DNA of 64,000 nucleotides from contig JAFGEP010000005.1 of assembly GCA_016931535.1 (NCBI GenBank), positions 62,001 through 126,000 on the forward strand, written 5' to 3'. Positions within the stretch are counted from its first letter, which is position 1. Every line of letters starts with the position of its first letter. Shown here in pieces: positions 45,284 to 54,174 of this stretch. The DNA comes from Bradymonadales bacterium (GTDB lineage: Bacteria > Myxococcota_A > Bradymonadia > JAFGEP01). The notes under the pieces are model-generated. The model was not told the DNA's origin, searched no databases, and worked only from the letters and a program-made list of their open reading frames with translations. Both the position numbers and the translations under genes were made by a program.

Positions 45284-47455
45284 ATGACCTCCTCAGGCGT
45301 TGAAACCTTTCGCCCCTCCCCTTTTGGGAACTACCTGCTGGTCGAGCGGATCGGAGCCGGGGGTATGGCGGAGATCTTCCGTGCCAAGACCTTCGGGGCG
45401 GCTGGGTTCGAGAAAGAGTACGCCATCAAGCGAATCCTGCCCAACCTGGGGCTCGATCACGAGTTCGTCAGCATGTTCGTCAACGAGGCCAAGCTGGTCG
45501 TTGACCTGTACCACCCCAATATCGTGCAGGTATTCGACCTGGGGCAGATCGACGGGGCCTTCTTCATCGCCATGGAGTTCGTCCAGGGAAAGGACCTGCT
45601 GGATCTGTTGGCCCGCTGTGCCGAGAACGACTTGAAGATCCCCCTCAAGCTCACCATGTTCATCATGATGGAGATGCTCAAAGGGCTGGACTTCGCCCAC
45701 AACGCCACGGACCGGTCGGGTGAAGAGCTCAACATCATCCACCGCGACGTCTCGCCCTCCAACATCATGCTCAGCTACACCGGACACGTGAAGATCGGCG
45801 ACTTCGGGGTGGCCAAGGCGAGAACCCAACGTCGGCTGACAGAGGTCGGTACGCTCAAAGGGAAGGTGGGGTACATGAGCCCCGAGCAGGTTCGGGGCGA
45901 GGAGATCGATCGGCGCTCCGACATCTTCGCCGCCGGCATCATCCTCTACGAGTCGCTGACCATGACCCGCCTGTACATGGGGGGCAACGACCTGGACGTC
46001 ATGCTCAAGATCCGGGACAGTGACGTGGGGCAAGACCTGGCTCGATGCCGCAAGGTACCCCCCAGCCTGCTGGCGATTCTGTATCGCGCGCTGGCCAAGA
46101 ACCCCCAGGATCGATACCAGAGTTGCGAGGAGTTTCACGCCGACATCCAGAACTTCGCCTATCGCCACGACATCAAGACCGGCAACACCGACCTGTCAGC
46201 CTTTCTCCACCGCGTCTTCGCCGAGGAGATCCAGGCGGAGAAGGCGCAGCGTCTGGAAGATCCGGGCTACTCCATGGCCCAGCTCATCCAGCATGCCCCC
46301 GCCGGCACCCTCGATCCCGAGCAAGATGCCGGCACCTCTCACGCGGCCTCTGGCCCTCATCCATCACCCCTGAGCCCCGAGGCGGTCTCCGCCCGGCTTG
46401 GCGAGATCTTCTATCGCTACCGCGATCCCTTCGGCCGGGAGTACGGTCCCATGACCCTAGCGGAGATGCGAGATTTCCTCTCCCAGCGGATCGAGAACAA
46501 GCGGGAGAAGGTTCGTCTCGGCAACGGCCCCTGGCGTCCCCTACCCGATTTTCCCGACCTTCAACAGACGACGAGGCCACCTGCCGAGCCTTTTTCCCAG
46601 ATCCCCACCCTCACCGGCGCAGACGCCCAGCCGCTCAAGGACGAGGCCACCGGAAAGGTGTCACAACCCTCACCGACTCCCTCTACCCCGGAGAGCGAAG
46701 GGATCGCCCCCACACACCAGGGCCAACTGGGCCGGATCACTCTCACCCGGCTGCTCTTTCGCCTGGCCAGAAAGCGGAGCACCGGCAAGCTCCAGGTCGA
46801 GTCCGGCGAGCACCACAAGGAGATCTACCTGCGCAAGGGAGAGCCGGTGGTGGTCACCTCCTCCATGCCTGAAGAGCTCTTGGGCAACTACCTGTTGCGC
46901 AAGAAGATCATCACCAAGGATCAGCTCAAGGCGGCGCTCGATCGGATCTCGGAGTACGGAGGACGCCTGGGAGACGCCATCGTCGGCGCCAAGGTTCTGA
47001 CCACTCACGAGCTGTTCCGATACCTGAGCGAGCAGCTGGAGGACCGCATCTTGAACCTGTTTACCTGGCCGGCCGGGGCCTGGTCCTGGTTTGCCAACTG
47101 TTCCGCGCCTTATCAGTCGGTCCCCATGGGAGTCGATCCGCTCGACATCCTCGTCGTGGGGATCCGCAGCCACTTGCCGATCTCCATGGTCACCAGCCAT
47201 TTTGCCGAGCGGAAGGAGATCCCGTTGGAGATCTGCCCGCAGGGGGTCAACCTGGAGGAGATCCCGTTGCTGGCGCACGAGCTGGAGATGGCCGCCGAGG
47301 TAACCACCGGCCACACCCCCCTGGAGGTGATCCACACCCTCACCGGTCACCCGGGCAGAAAAGAGGAGGATGCCTGGCGTTTGCTCTACCTCCTGACCGA
47401 GCTCGAGATCTTCCATCTGCCCGACGGCCTGGAGGAGGGACGTCTTCTTGGCTGA
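45284..47455 (+). CDS. Ser/Thr protein kinase with GYF_2-like and PATAN/DUF4388 domains
   Basis: 723 residues from the ATG at 45284. The Hanks-type kinase (about 10-275) has the P-loop RIGAGGMAEIFRAK, Lys of YAIKRIL, catalytic HRDVSPSNIML, metal DFGVAK and GYMSPEQVRG; all catalytic residues are present. Residues about 380-430 read like a GYF_2 domain (YRDPFGREYGPMTLAEMRDF ... GPWRPLPDF). Residues about 480-620 form the PATAN/DUF4388 module (GQLGRITLTRLLFRLARKRS, ELLGNYLLRKKIITKDQLKAA). There is no membrane helix, so it is cytosolic. Probably co-transcribed with the TPR gene. Confidence 0.93.
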   Translation: MTSSGVETFRPSPFGNYLLVERIGAGGMAEIFRAKTFGAAGFEKEYAIKRILPNLGLDHEFVSMFVNEAKLVVDLYHPNIVQVFDLGQIDGAFFIAMEFVQGKDLLDLLARCAENDLKIPLKLTMFIMMEMLKGLDFAHNATDRSGEELNIIHRDVSPSNIMLSYTGHVKIGDFGVAKARTQRRLTEVGTLKGKVGYMSPEQVRGEEIDRRSDIFAAGIILYESLTMTRLYMGGNDLDVMLKIRDSDVGQDLARCRKVPPSLLAILYRALAKNPQDRYQSCEEFHADIQNFAYRHDIKTGNTDLSAFLHRVFAEEIQAEKAQRLEDPGYSMAQLIQHAPAGTLDPEQDAGTSHAASGPHPSPLSPEAVSARLGEIFYRYRDPFGREYGPMTLAEMRDFLSQRIENKREKVRLGNGPWRPLPDFPDLQQTTRPPAEPFSQIPTLTGADAQPLKDEATGKVSQPSPTPSTPESEGIAPTHQGQLGRITLTRLLFRLARKRSTGKLQVESGEHHKEIYLRKGEPVVVTSSMPEELLGNYLLRKKIITKDQLKAALDRISEYGGRLGDAIVGAKVLTTHELFRYLSEQLEDRILNLFTWPAGAWSWFANCSAPYQSVPMGVDPLDILVVGIRSHLPISMVTSHFAERKEIPLEICPQGVNLEEIPLLAHELEMAAEVTTGHTPLEVIHTLTGHPGRKEEDAWRLLYLLTELEIFHLPDGLEEGRLLG

Positions 47456-47512
47456 CCCTCTGCTCACGTCGGCCTAACCGACCCCGGGGGGCGAACCTCC
47501 TCCTTTTGTCGC

Positions 47513-47541
47513 TTGACTTTGAAGAGACAACCCAATAGGTT
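47513..47541 (+). promoter_or_regulatory. Promoter of rpmG
   Basis: TTGACT (47513-47518), a 17-base spacer and TAGGTT (47536-47541) lie 50 bases before the rpmG ATG. A short CTGGT/ACCAG hairpin is in the leader. Confidence 0.5.
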
Positions 47542-47591
47542 GCCATCCCCTGGTCGAAGGAACCAGAGGATCGCATCACCGAGGTGTGGCC

Positions 47592-47747
47592 ATGAGAGAA
47601 AAGATCAAGCTCGTCTCGACCGCCAAGACCGGCTTTTTTTACACCACGACCAAGAACAAGAAGACGACCCCGGACAAGCTGGAGCTCAAGAAGTACGACC
47701 CCGTCGTCCGCAAGCACGTGGTCTTCAAGGAATCCAAGATGAAGTAG
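47592..47747 (+). CDS. rpmG: 50S ribosomal protein L33
   Basis: 51 residues: [20 protein letters not shown] followed by [20 protein letters not shown] and a basic end. This is the zinc-free form, with no Cys. It sits in the large ribosomal subunit near the E site. The start has GAGGTG 5 bases upstream and its own promoter. It is convergent with panC. Confidence 0.97.
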   Translation: MREKIKLVSTAKTGFFYTTTKNKKTTPDKLELKKYDPVVRKHVVFKESKMK

Positions 47748-47816
47748 CCCAAGGCTAGCTTCTGGCACTGTCCATCCCGGACTCGTTCCCAAGCGCCGCC
47801 CGCCTGCTCTTGTTCC

Positions 47817-48695
47817 TCAATCCTCTCCGCTGATGCGCATGTTGTCGATCAGTCGAGTGTTGCCGGCATAGACCGCCAGCGCCATGTGGACCGGCCCCTC
47901 GAGCCCCCCTCCCTCGCCAAGGGGAAGAGCATGGAGCTCGTATGGATCGAACAGCTCCAGGTAGTCGATCCGCAGCTCCGGCTCCCCTTCGACCATCTCC
48001 CGAGCCAGGCCGAGCAGGCGACTTGCATCCCGCTCTCCCTCTCGATATCGCTCCCGCACGGTGCTCAAGGCGCGATGGAGCGCCGTGGCCGACCGACGCT
48101 GCAGGGGGGTGAGATTGACGTTCCGACTGCTCATGGCCAGCCCGTCCGACTCTCGCACGGTGACTCCGGCCAGGATCTCGACCGGGAAGTCGAGGTCGCG
48201 GACCATCCTCCGGATCACCACCAGCTGCTGGTAGTCCTTCTCCCCGAACACCGCCAGATCGGGCTGCACCAGGTTGAACAGCTTGGCCACCACGGTGGTC
48301 ACGCCACGAAAATGGGTGGGCCTGGAAACGCCGCACAGGCAGGTGGTCATCCCGGCCACGGCCACAAAGGTGCAGAAATTCGGGGGGTACATCGTCCGGT
48401 CGCTGGGGGTGAAGACCGCTTCCACACCCAGAGGAGCCAGCGCCAGCAAATCCCCCTGAAGGTCGCGAGGATAACGCGCCAGGTCTTCCTTGGGACCAAA
48501 CTGGGTCGGATTGACGTAGATGCTCACCAGCACGCAATCGGCCCGTCTTTTCGCCAGCCGGACCAGGCTGAGATGCCCTTGGTGCAAGGCCCCCATGGTG
48601 GGCACCAGCCCGATGGAACGCCCCTGGGCGCGCGTGGCGGCTACGAACTGGCGCAACGCGTCGATCTCTTGAATGACCAGGGGGAGTGAATCCAT
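47817..48695 (-). CDS. panC: Pantothenate synthetase
   Basis: 292 residues from the ATG at 48695. Motifs: GLVPTMGALHQGHLSLVR with the HxGH step, SIYVNPTQFGPKEDLARYPR, VFGEKDYQQLVVIRRMVRDL, and GLAMSSRNVNL for the KMSKS-like loop. It joins pantoate and beta-alanine with ATP in coenzyme A synthesis. CoA is also a substrate of the ornithine thiolase in this window. Its start follows the preceding minus-strand lipoprotein by about 36 bases. Confidence 0.95.
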   Translation of the reverse strand: MDSLPLVIQEIDALRQFVAATRAQGRSIGLVPTMGALHQGHLSLVRLAKRRADCVLVSIYVNPTQFGPKEDLARYPRDLQGDLLALAPLGVEAVFTPSDRTMYPPNFCTFVAVAGMTTCLCGVSRPTHFRGVTTVVAKLFNLVQPDLAVFGEKDYQQLVVIRRMVRDLDFPVEILAGVTVRESDGLAMSSRNVNLTPLQRRSATALHRALSTVRERYREGERDASRLLGLAREMVEGEPELRIDYLELFDPYELHALPLGEGGGLEGPVHMALAVYAGNTRLIDNMRISGED

Positions 48696-48731
48696 AAGGC
48701 GCCTTTGGCGGCCAGTCAACCCATCCTCGCT

Positions 48732-49535
48732 TCAGGGCTCTCCCATGGCGGTCAAACGAACCACCACGTCATCTACCAGCTGACGCCGGAACCGTCCCAG
48801 ATCGCGAAGGTCATCCTGGATCCGCGCCAGCAGAAGCTGGATATCGTCCAGCTCCGTCTGGATCTGCTCGTAGTCGGCTTGAGTCTGTAGCTGCTGCTCC
48901 GGGCTCGCATCCCCGCTGCTCATGGTGCGGCCATAGCGCTCGCTGGCCTGCTCCCGCAGCCGCACGACCTCCGAGGCTCCCTGGTCCACCTGCTCCTGCA
49001 ACAGGTTGAAGCGCTCCTGCAGCACATGCTTCAAGTTGACCCGAAGCGCGTCCACCAGGAGCACCCGGTCGGTGATGAACTCCGTGATCTGGGTGGGTGT
49101 GTACTCCAGGTAGCTCTCCAGGGAGATCATCGAGCGGGGGTTACAGAACTCCACGTGATCCAGGTTGGGCCGTCGGGTCAGCGGCCTCAGGGGATCCTCC
49201 CCTAGCTGGGCGATCACACCCCGCGGGGGCTCGTTGGTAACCTGAGTGATGGAGATGCTCTGGTTGAAGCAGTCGATCAACGTGTTCTTGACCAGTTGGA
49301 TTTCGAAATCGGCAGGACGAATCCCGCCGGGGAGGTCACCCACGACGTTCACCTGCCGGCTGACGTTCTCCAGGAGATCCCGGGTGCTGCTATAGAAGGC
49401 GCTCAGGTGGCTGTTCAACGCCCGAGCCTCCTCGAGGGGCACCTGCTCGTACTGGCTCGAACCGGAGCAGGAGCACAACAGCACCGAGGCTCCCAGAACA
49501 AGTAGCATTGACCAATGGCTGGCTCTGTGATCCAT
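48732..49535 (-). CDS. Lipoprotein with helical C-terminus
   Basis: 267 residues. The signal peptide ends with the lipobox VLLCSC (residue about 23). Then an alpha-helical, Gln/Glu/Leu/Arg-rich body (coiled coil at about 170-255) follows a beta-rich middle with two Cys. No recognised domain. It is upstream of panC on the same strand. The start at 49535 has GGGAGG-like bases 8 upstream. Confidence 0.7.
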   Translation of the reverse strand: MDHRASHWSMLLVLGASVLLCSCSGSSQYEQVPLEEARALNSHLSAFYSSTRDLLENVSRQVNVVGDLPGGIRPADFEIQLVKNTLIDCFNQSISITQVTNEPPRGVIAQLGEDPLRPLTRRPNLDHVEFCNPRSMISLESYLEYTPTQITEFITDRVLLVDALRVNLKHVLQERFNLLQEQVDQGASEVVRLREQASERYGRTMSSGDASPEQQLQTQADYEQIQTELDDIQLLLARIQDDLRDLGRFRRQLVDDVVVRLTAMGEP

Positions 49536-49790
49536 CTTGACCTCCCTGGTGGGGGTGCGTCGAGATCGCTTGGCAACTCGAATTCACCTGTTGCTGCCAC
49601 GACCTATGTTATTCGGCGATGGAAGTCAAGAGCAGGCAAGGAGGGGACTGGCTAGGCCCGACAGAGAATCCGCCTCCGATCAACCGACCCCCTGGACCAC
49701 CCCACCCATGCGGTGCGGAAAGGAAGATGGCGCAACGAAACAAGGGAAGGAAAGGAGGAACCGCAAGAACCTGGAGCGGGCACATAACGA

Positions 49791-49820
49791 AACACCCCGG
49801 CCCGTGCGGGCCGGGGTGTT
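49791..49820 (-). terminator. Perfect 13-bp hairpin, possible leftward terminator
   Basis: AACACCCCGGCCC and GGGCCGGGGTGTT pair exactly around a 4-base loop. On the minus strand it is followed by TTTCGTTATG, on the plus strand by a mixed stretch. It has no gene directly before it, which is odd. Confidence 0.55.
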
Positions 49821-50076
49821 GTCCTTCGCATCAGGGGTTGAAAACCCTGTCGATCAAGCGCCAGACAGAGGTGTGAGCCGCACGGGGCCTGGGTTGTCTC
49901 GACTCACCGTCTCCCAACGAGACCCTCTCGCCAGGCATCTTGGGAAGAATGCAATGATCCTGCCAACAGACCTGCCATTCACCCCGGATCTCGGCCCCGA
50001 TGAGCCCTCAGCCAAACACGAGATGCGTGACAACCCCGCTCGCCTTTATTACCGTGCATCCGTTTCAACTCCCCCG

Positions 50077-50096
50077 GTGTGAACCACCGTTCACAC
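50077..50096. promoter_or_regulatory. Palindromic operator-like site upstream of the M42 gene
   Basis: GTGTGAAC, 4 bases, GTTCACAC: a perfect inverted repeat 118 bases before the start. Typical of a dimeric repressor site; its protein is not in view. Confidence 0.4.
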
Positions 50097-50214
50097 TTTG
50101 AGAGGGGTCGATCGGTCCTTGCGTTCACAGTCGGGATCGACCAGTTCGCTTCCGGCTCGCCCCACCAGGGGATCGAACAGGAATAACCAGGATACCCAAC
50201 AGGAAGGTGGCTGC

Positions 50215-51240
50215 ATGGAACTGCTCGCACAACTCAGTGAAACCCCTGGCGCCTCCGGACGGGAGGACCGCATCCGCAACCTCATCAAAGAGATGGTCGA
50301 ACCCCACGCCGACAATGTGACGGTAGACCCCCTCGGCAACCTGATCTGCCTCAAGCGAGCCACCCGACAGTCCGAACAGCCCCCTCGGCGGGTGATGGTC
50401 TCCTGCCACATGGACGAGATCGCCTTCTACGTCCGCCGGATCGACGACAATGGATTCATACGGATCAAAGAGGTGGGCGGGTTCGACACCCGCAACCTGT
50501 ACGCCAGACAGGTCCTCATCCAGGGACGCGAGGACATCTTGGGGGTGCTCAACCCCGGCGTTCCCCCCATACACCTCGCCAAGGAAGAGGACAAAAAAAA
50601 GAGCCTCCAGATCAACGACTTCTACATCGATACCGGCTTGTCCAAAGAAGAGCTCACCGAGCTCGCGCGCACCGGCGATCCGGTGACCTTGCTGCAAACC
50701 TTCCGGACCATGGGCAAGCTGGCTACCGGGAAGGCCATGGACAACAGAGCCGCCTGTTGGGTCGGTATCCGGCTGCTGCAGGAGATCCAGGACACCCCCA
50801 ATGACCTGTACGTGGCCTTCACCACGCAAGAAGAGGTTGGACTACGAGGTGCAAAGACCTGCGCCTACTCCATCGAGCCTCAGATCGGCATCGCCGTGGA
50901 TGTCACCCTGGCGGTGGATACCCCGGGGACACCCAAGGACGAAGGGGTCACCGAGCTGGGGAAGGGGGTGGCCATCAAGGTGATGGACTCCGGTTCGATC
51001 AGCGATCCCGCTCTCCTGGAGGAGTTCATCGAGCTGGCCCGGCAAGAGGAGATCAAGCATCAGCTGGAGATATTGCCCCGAGGTGGAACCGACGCCGGCG
51101 GGATCCAGCTGACCCGAGGAGGGGTCCGGGTGATCACGCTGAGCGTCCCCTGTCGGTATGTCCACACGGTCACCGAGACCATTCACCAGGAAGATCTCCG
51201 AAACACGGTTGACCTCTTGATCGCCTACCTGAGTCGCTAG
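50215..51240 (+). CDS. M42-family (glutamyl/leucyl-type) metallo-aminopeptidase
   Basis: 341 residues from the ATG at 50215 (AGGAAGG 7 bases upstream). M42 motifs: SGREDRIRNLIKEM, SCHMDEIAFYVR (metal His-x-Asp), GKAMDNRAACWVGIRLL (bridging Asp), TQEEVGLRGAKTCAY (catalytic Glu pair), VDVTLAVDTPG, and TDAGGIQLTRGG with a C-terminal CRYVHTVTE His. It forms dodecameric rings and trims peptides in the cytoplasm with two metals. Co-oriented with the CPBP protease gene, 18 bases on. Confidence 0.92.
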   Translation: MELLAQLSETPGASGREDRIRNLIKEMVEPHADNVTVDPLGNLICLKRATRQSEQPPRRVMVSCHMDEIAFYVRRIDDNGFIRIKEVGGFDTRNLYARQVLIQGREDILGVLNPGVPPIHLAKEEDKKKSLQINDFYIDTGLSKEELTELARTGDPVTLLQTFRTMGKLATGKAMDNRAACWVGIRLLQEIQDTPNDLYVAFTTQEEVGLRGAKTCAYSIEPQIGIAVDVTLAVDTPGTPKDEGVTELGKGVAIKVMDSGSISDPALLEEFIELARQEEIKHQLEILPRGGTDAGGIQLTRGGVRVITLSVPCRYVHTVTETIHQEDLRNTVDLLIAYLSR

Positions 51241-51258
51241 AGAGGAGTGGACAGCTCC

Positions 51259-51987
51259 ATGAGGCAAGAGCAACCGGAGAATGGCGAGGCGGCTTCCCCT
51301 CCTTCGGGTTACCTGGCCAACTCTCGCAACCTGGTGTCCAGCATCATCCTGGTCACCCCCCTGTTCGTCCTGTACCAGATCGGCATCCTGGTCACCGACG
51401 GCTGGCGGAATGGGGTCGACTTTCTCACTCCTCAGCTGAGTCGGCTGACGGGGGGGAACACCTTGATCTACTTGGGGGTGAACCTGGCCATTGTCGCCGT
51501 GATGCTGGCAGCCACTCGACTGGTGGCAGACAGGGAGCGGCCTCAGCAGAGCACCTGGCTGTTCGTGCTCCTGGAGTCCACTCTGTACGCCACGTTTCTG
51601 GGGCAGCTGATCGCCCGTCTGCTGGTGAAGGTGGGGTTGCGACCGCCGGGTTTTTCGATGTCGCCCCTGGACAACCTGGTGCTGTCTCTGGGTGCCGGGG
51701 CCTATGAGGAGCTGGTCTTTCGTCTGCTCCTGTTCTCCGGCCTGCTCTGGCTGGGAAAAAAGCTGGCGCTGAGCCGCGCACTGACCTTGGTGCTGGCTTT
51801 TGGGCTGAGCAGCCTGCTGTTCTCCATTTTTCACTATCGTCCCATTGGAACGGAATCCTGGGAGCTGTGGTCCTTCTCCTTCCGTTTCCTGGCCGGCCTG
51901 CTGTTTGCCACCCTCTATCTCCTCCGCGGCTTCGCTGTTGCTGCCTACACCCACGCCATATATGATATCCACATCCTTGTCTTGTGA
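51259..51987 (+). CDS. CPBP-family intramembrane metalloprotease
   Basis: 242 residues from the ATG at 51259 (a GTG at 51247 is possible). There are 5-6 membrane segments. The family motifs are present: AYEELVFRLLLF (E-E-x-x-x-R) and LLFSIFHYRP (F-x-x-x-H), with the final H-A-I-Y-D in the last segment. Members cut or modify membrane proteins or peptides (CAAX-prenyl-type fold). The stop overlaps the next gene by 4 bases. Confidence 0.85.
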   Translation: MRQEQPENGEAASPPSGYLANSRNLVSSIILVTPLFVLYQIGILVTDGWRNGVDFLTPQLSRLTGGNTLIYLGVNLAIVAVMLAATRLVADRERPQQSTWLFVLLESTLYATFLGQLIARLLVKVGLRPPGFSMSPLDNLVLSLGAGAYEELVFRLLLFSGLLWLGKKLALSRALTLVLAFGLSSLLFSIFHYRPIGTESWELWSFSFRFLAGLLFATLYLLRGFAVAAYTHAIYDIHILVL

Positions 51988-52262
51988 GCCTGGCTACGAT
52001 GTTCACTGCGGGTGAAATCCTCCTTATTGTGGCGACCGCCGTTCTGATCGGCAGCCTGATCGCCATTCAAGGGATCTACAACCGCGTTGCCGCGGCCCAC
52101 CAAGAGAAGACCGCTGGTCCGCTCGCCATGGGGGGCGAACCAGACTCACCAGACAGCGAGCAGAACGAGAACCCCACCTCCACCGCTCGCTCGGCGAGGG
52201 GCGAGGAGGTGACGGAGCCGCCGATGGTGGCGGATCGAAAGGACCGGCCCGGATGGGACTAG
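51984..52262 (+). CDS. Small single-membrane-helix protein
   Basis: 92 residues with a GTG start in the TGA of the previous gene (an ATG at 51999 is also possible). One N-terminal membrane helix (AGEILLIVATAVLIGSLIAI) precedes an acidic, Ser/Glu/Pro-rich tail likely facing the cytoplasm. No family recognised. Probably part of the same transcript. Confidence 0.6.
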   Translation: MSLATMFTAGEILLIVATAVLIGSLIAIQGIYNRVAAAHQEKTAGPLAMGGEPDSPDSEQNENPTSTARSARGEEVTEPPMVADRKDRPGWD

Positions 52263-52294
52263 CGGGTCACCCTGAGGACGGGTGGAGGTGGATC

Positions 52295-53047
52295 ATGCAC
52301 AAGGCAGCATGCACAACGGCGCTGTTCGCCAGCGTCACCTTCCTGCTGATCGCGGCGGTGGGGGCTCAAGATCCCCCGGAGGGATCCGGCCAGCCCGAGC
52401 AGGGCGCGACACCAGCAGAGACCGCCTCCGAGACAGAACACCAGGCCGACGAACCTTCCGGTGAGGCGGAGGAGGAGTCAGATACCGGGCTACCCACCTG
52501 GCGCCCTCGCACCGGGACGACAAGACCCGCCCCTGCATTGGAATTGCCCAGCGGGCAAGAACCGGCCTCCGGCAGCGAGCTGACCGACCGCCCCTTGCGA
52601 CCCACCCGCGAGGCTGAACAGGATGATCGCCCGGAGTTGCTGGTCTTCGACCTGTACTTCGATGACGGAGTCCGCTTCTCGGATACCTACCGGACCCGCC
52701 TGGAGCGGGCCTTTCTCTCGACGGTCCAGGAAAACCAGAGCTATCGGCTGTTGACCCCCCACGAGCGGCGCCGGCGGCTGACAGAAGCGTCCCAGCTGGT
52801 CGGCAACGAGGTCAGCGACGACTACGGCGAAGGGGTCGCCGCCGCCATCGAGGCCGAGTACTACGTCGTCCCCCGCATCCTGGTGGAAGACTCCCGCTCC
52901 TACCTCATCTCGGTCACCTTCGGGCGGGCGGGCGGTGGGGCGGAGCAGCGGGTGGTTGCTCGGGCGACCTCCAACCGGGTGGTCGATAATGTCCAGCGCC
53001 AGCTGGTGCGTCTCACCGAGCAGGCCCTCTCCTCGACCGTCGACTGA
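52295..53047 (+). CDS. Exported protein with C-terminal alpha/beta domain
   Basis: 250 residues from the ATG at 52295 with GGAGGTGG just before it. The signal peptide (to AVGAQ) is followed by a Gln/Glu/Pro-rich linker (about 30-120) and a 140-residue domain (LLVFDLYFDDGVRFSDTYRT, then YRLLTPHERRRRLTEASQLV, EYYVVPRILVEDS). The layout recalls CsgG/LpoB/TolB-N-like periplasmic folds, which is a guess. No catalytic motif. The cluster ends here, convergent with prfA. Confidence 0.6.
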   Translation: MHKAACTTALFASVTFLLIAAVGAQDPPEGSGQPEQGATPAETASETEHQADEPSGEAEEESDTGLPTWRPRTGTTRPAPALELPSGQEPASGSELTDRPLRPTREAEQDDRPELLVFDLYFDDGVRFSDTYRTRLERAFLSTVQENQSYRLLTPHERRRRLTEASQLVGNEVSDDYGEGVAAAIEAEYYVVPRILVEDSRSYLISVTFGRAGGGAEQRVVARATSNRVVDNVQRQLVRLTEQALSSTVD

Positions 53048-53111
53048 GACCCGGCCCGATCGACTCCCCTCCGCATCGGGATGGAGACGGGCGGACCCGC
53101 TCTGGCCGTCG

Positions 53112-54170
53112 TCATCGCGCCAGCGCTTCTGCCTGGAAGTGAGCGCGGACCGGCTCGATGAGGTCCATCAGGTTGCCGGCCAGGATCGATTCCAGTCGAT
53201 AGAGGGTCAGGGAGATGCGGTGATCGGAGACTCGGTTTTCGGGAAAGTTGTAGGTGCGGATCCGTTCGGACCGTTCACCGGTGCCGACCTGAGCCCTCCG
53301 GGTCGCCGCGATCTCGGTCTGCTGCTTCTCCTGTTCCGACTCGTAGAGCCGGGCGCGCAGCACTCGTAGTGCCCGGGCCTTGTTCTTGTGCTGCGATTTT
53401 TCGTCCTGGCAGGTGACCACCAGGCCGGTGGGGAGATGGGTGACCCGCACGGCGGAGTCGGTGGTGTTGACCGACTGGCCACCTGGCCCGCTGGAGCGGT
53501 ACACGTCGATGCGCAGGTCCTTCTCGTCAATCTTGACGTCCACCTCGTCGGCCTCGGGTAGCACGGCAACGGTGACGGTGGAGGTGTGGATACGGCCCTG
53601 GCTCTCGGTGGTGGGAACGCGTTGCACGCGATGCACCCCCGACTCGTACTTGAGCCAGCTGAACACCTCCTGACCCCTGATGTTGGCGATGATCTCCTTG
53701 TACCCGCCGATCTCGGTCTCGTGGGCGGTCACCACCTCCACGGTCCAGCGGCGTGCCTCAGAAAAACGGCTGTACATCCGGAACAGGTCGCTGGCGAACA
53801 GCGCAGCTTCCTCCCCGCCGGTGCCGGCCCGGATCTCCAGGAACACGTCCTTCTCGTCGCGCGGATCCCGAGGGAGGAGCAGCGTTTTGAGCTGCAGTTC
53901 CACGATCTCCCGATCGGTCTCCAGTCGATCGAGCTCATCTCTGGCCAGTGCCCGGATCTCGGGATCGCTGTCCTTGAGCAGGTCCTGGTTCTCCTCGATC
54001 TGGCGATCGATCACCTGGAGGTTTCTCCAGGTCTCCACCAGCGGAGTGAGGTCCTTGTGCTCCTTGGTCAGTGCCTGGTACAGGGCCCGATCGGAGAGGC
54101 TCTGGGGATCGGCCAGCTTCTGGGTCAGCTCCTGGTAGCGAGCCTCCACGGCGGCAAGTTTCTCGTCCAT
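53112..54170 (-). CDS. prfA: Peptide chain release factor 1
   Basis: 352 residues from the ATG at 54170. It has the GGQ loop RSSGPGGQSVNTTDSAVR and the RF1-type stretch RVQRVPTTESQGRIHTSTVT. It releases finished proteins at UAA and UAG. It follows the DUF1385 gene by 4 bases as the last gene of the rho-rpmE-DUF1385-prfA group; hemK/prmC, often next, is absent here. Confidence 0.97.
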   Translation of the reverse strand: MDEKLAAVEARYQELTQKLADPQSLSDRALYQALTKEHKDLTPLVETWRNLQVIDRQIEENQDLLKDSDPEIRALARDELDRLETDREIVELQLKTLLLPRDPRDEKDVFLEIRAGTGGEEAALFASDLFRMYSRFSEARRWTVEVVTAHETEIGGYKEIIANIRGQEVFSWLKYESGVHRVQRVPTTESQGRIHTSTVTVAVLPEADEVDVKIDEKDLRIDVYRSSGPGGQSVNTTDSAVRVTHLPTGLVVTCQDEKSQHKNKARALRVLRARLYESEQEKQQTEIAATRRAQVGTGERSERIRTYNFPENRVSDHRISLTLYRLESILAGNLMDLIEPVRAHFQAEALAR

Positions 54171-54174
54171 GGGG

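Larger units (their letters stand above)
49536..50214. other. 680-base divergent gap with regulatory hairpins, no certain gene
   Basis: It lies between a minus-strand lipoprotein and the plus-strand M42 gene. It holds the perfect hairpin at 49791-49820 and the palindrome at 50077-50096. Open frames here are poor in start signals and have no recognisable product. A small RNA transcribed leftward from about 50.1 kb and ending at the hairpin is a possibility. Confidence 0.45.

Noticed and set aside
49831..49938. 35-codon minus-strand frame ending before the hairpin
   Set aside because: No ribosome site and no family; kept only as part of the small-RNA idea.
49537..50082. 181-codon plus-strand frame in the large gap
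   Set aside because: No start signal, odd composition and no recognisable fold; it also runs over the perfect hairpin.
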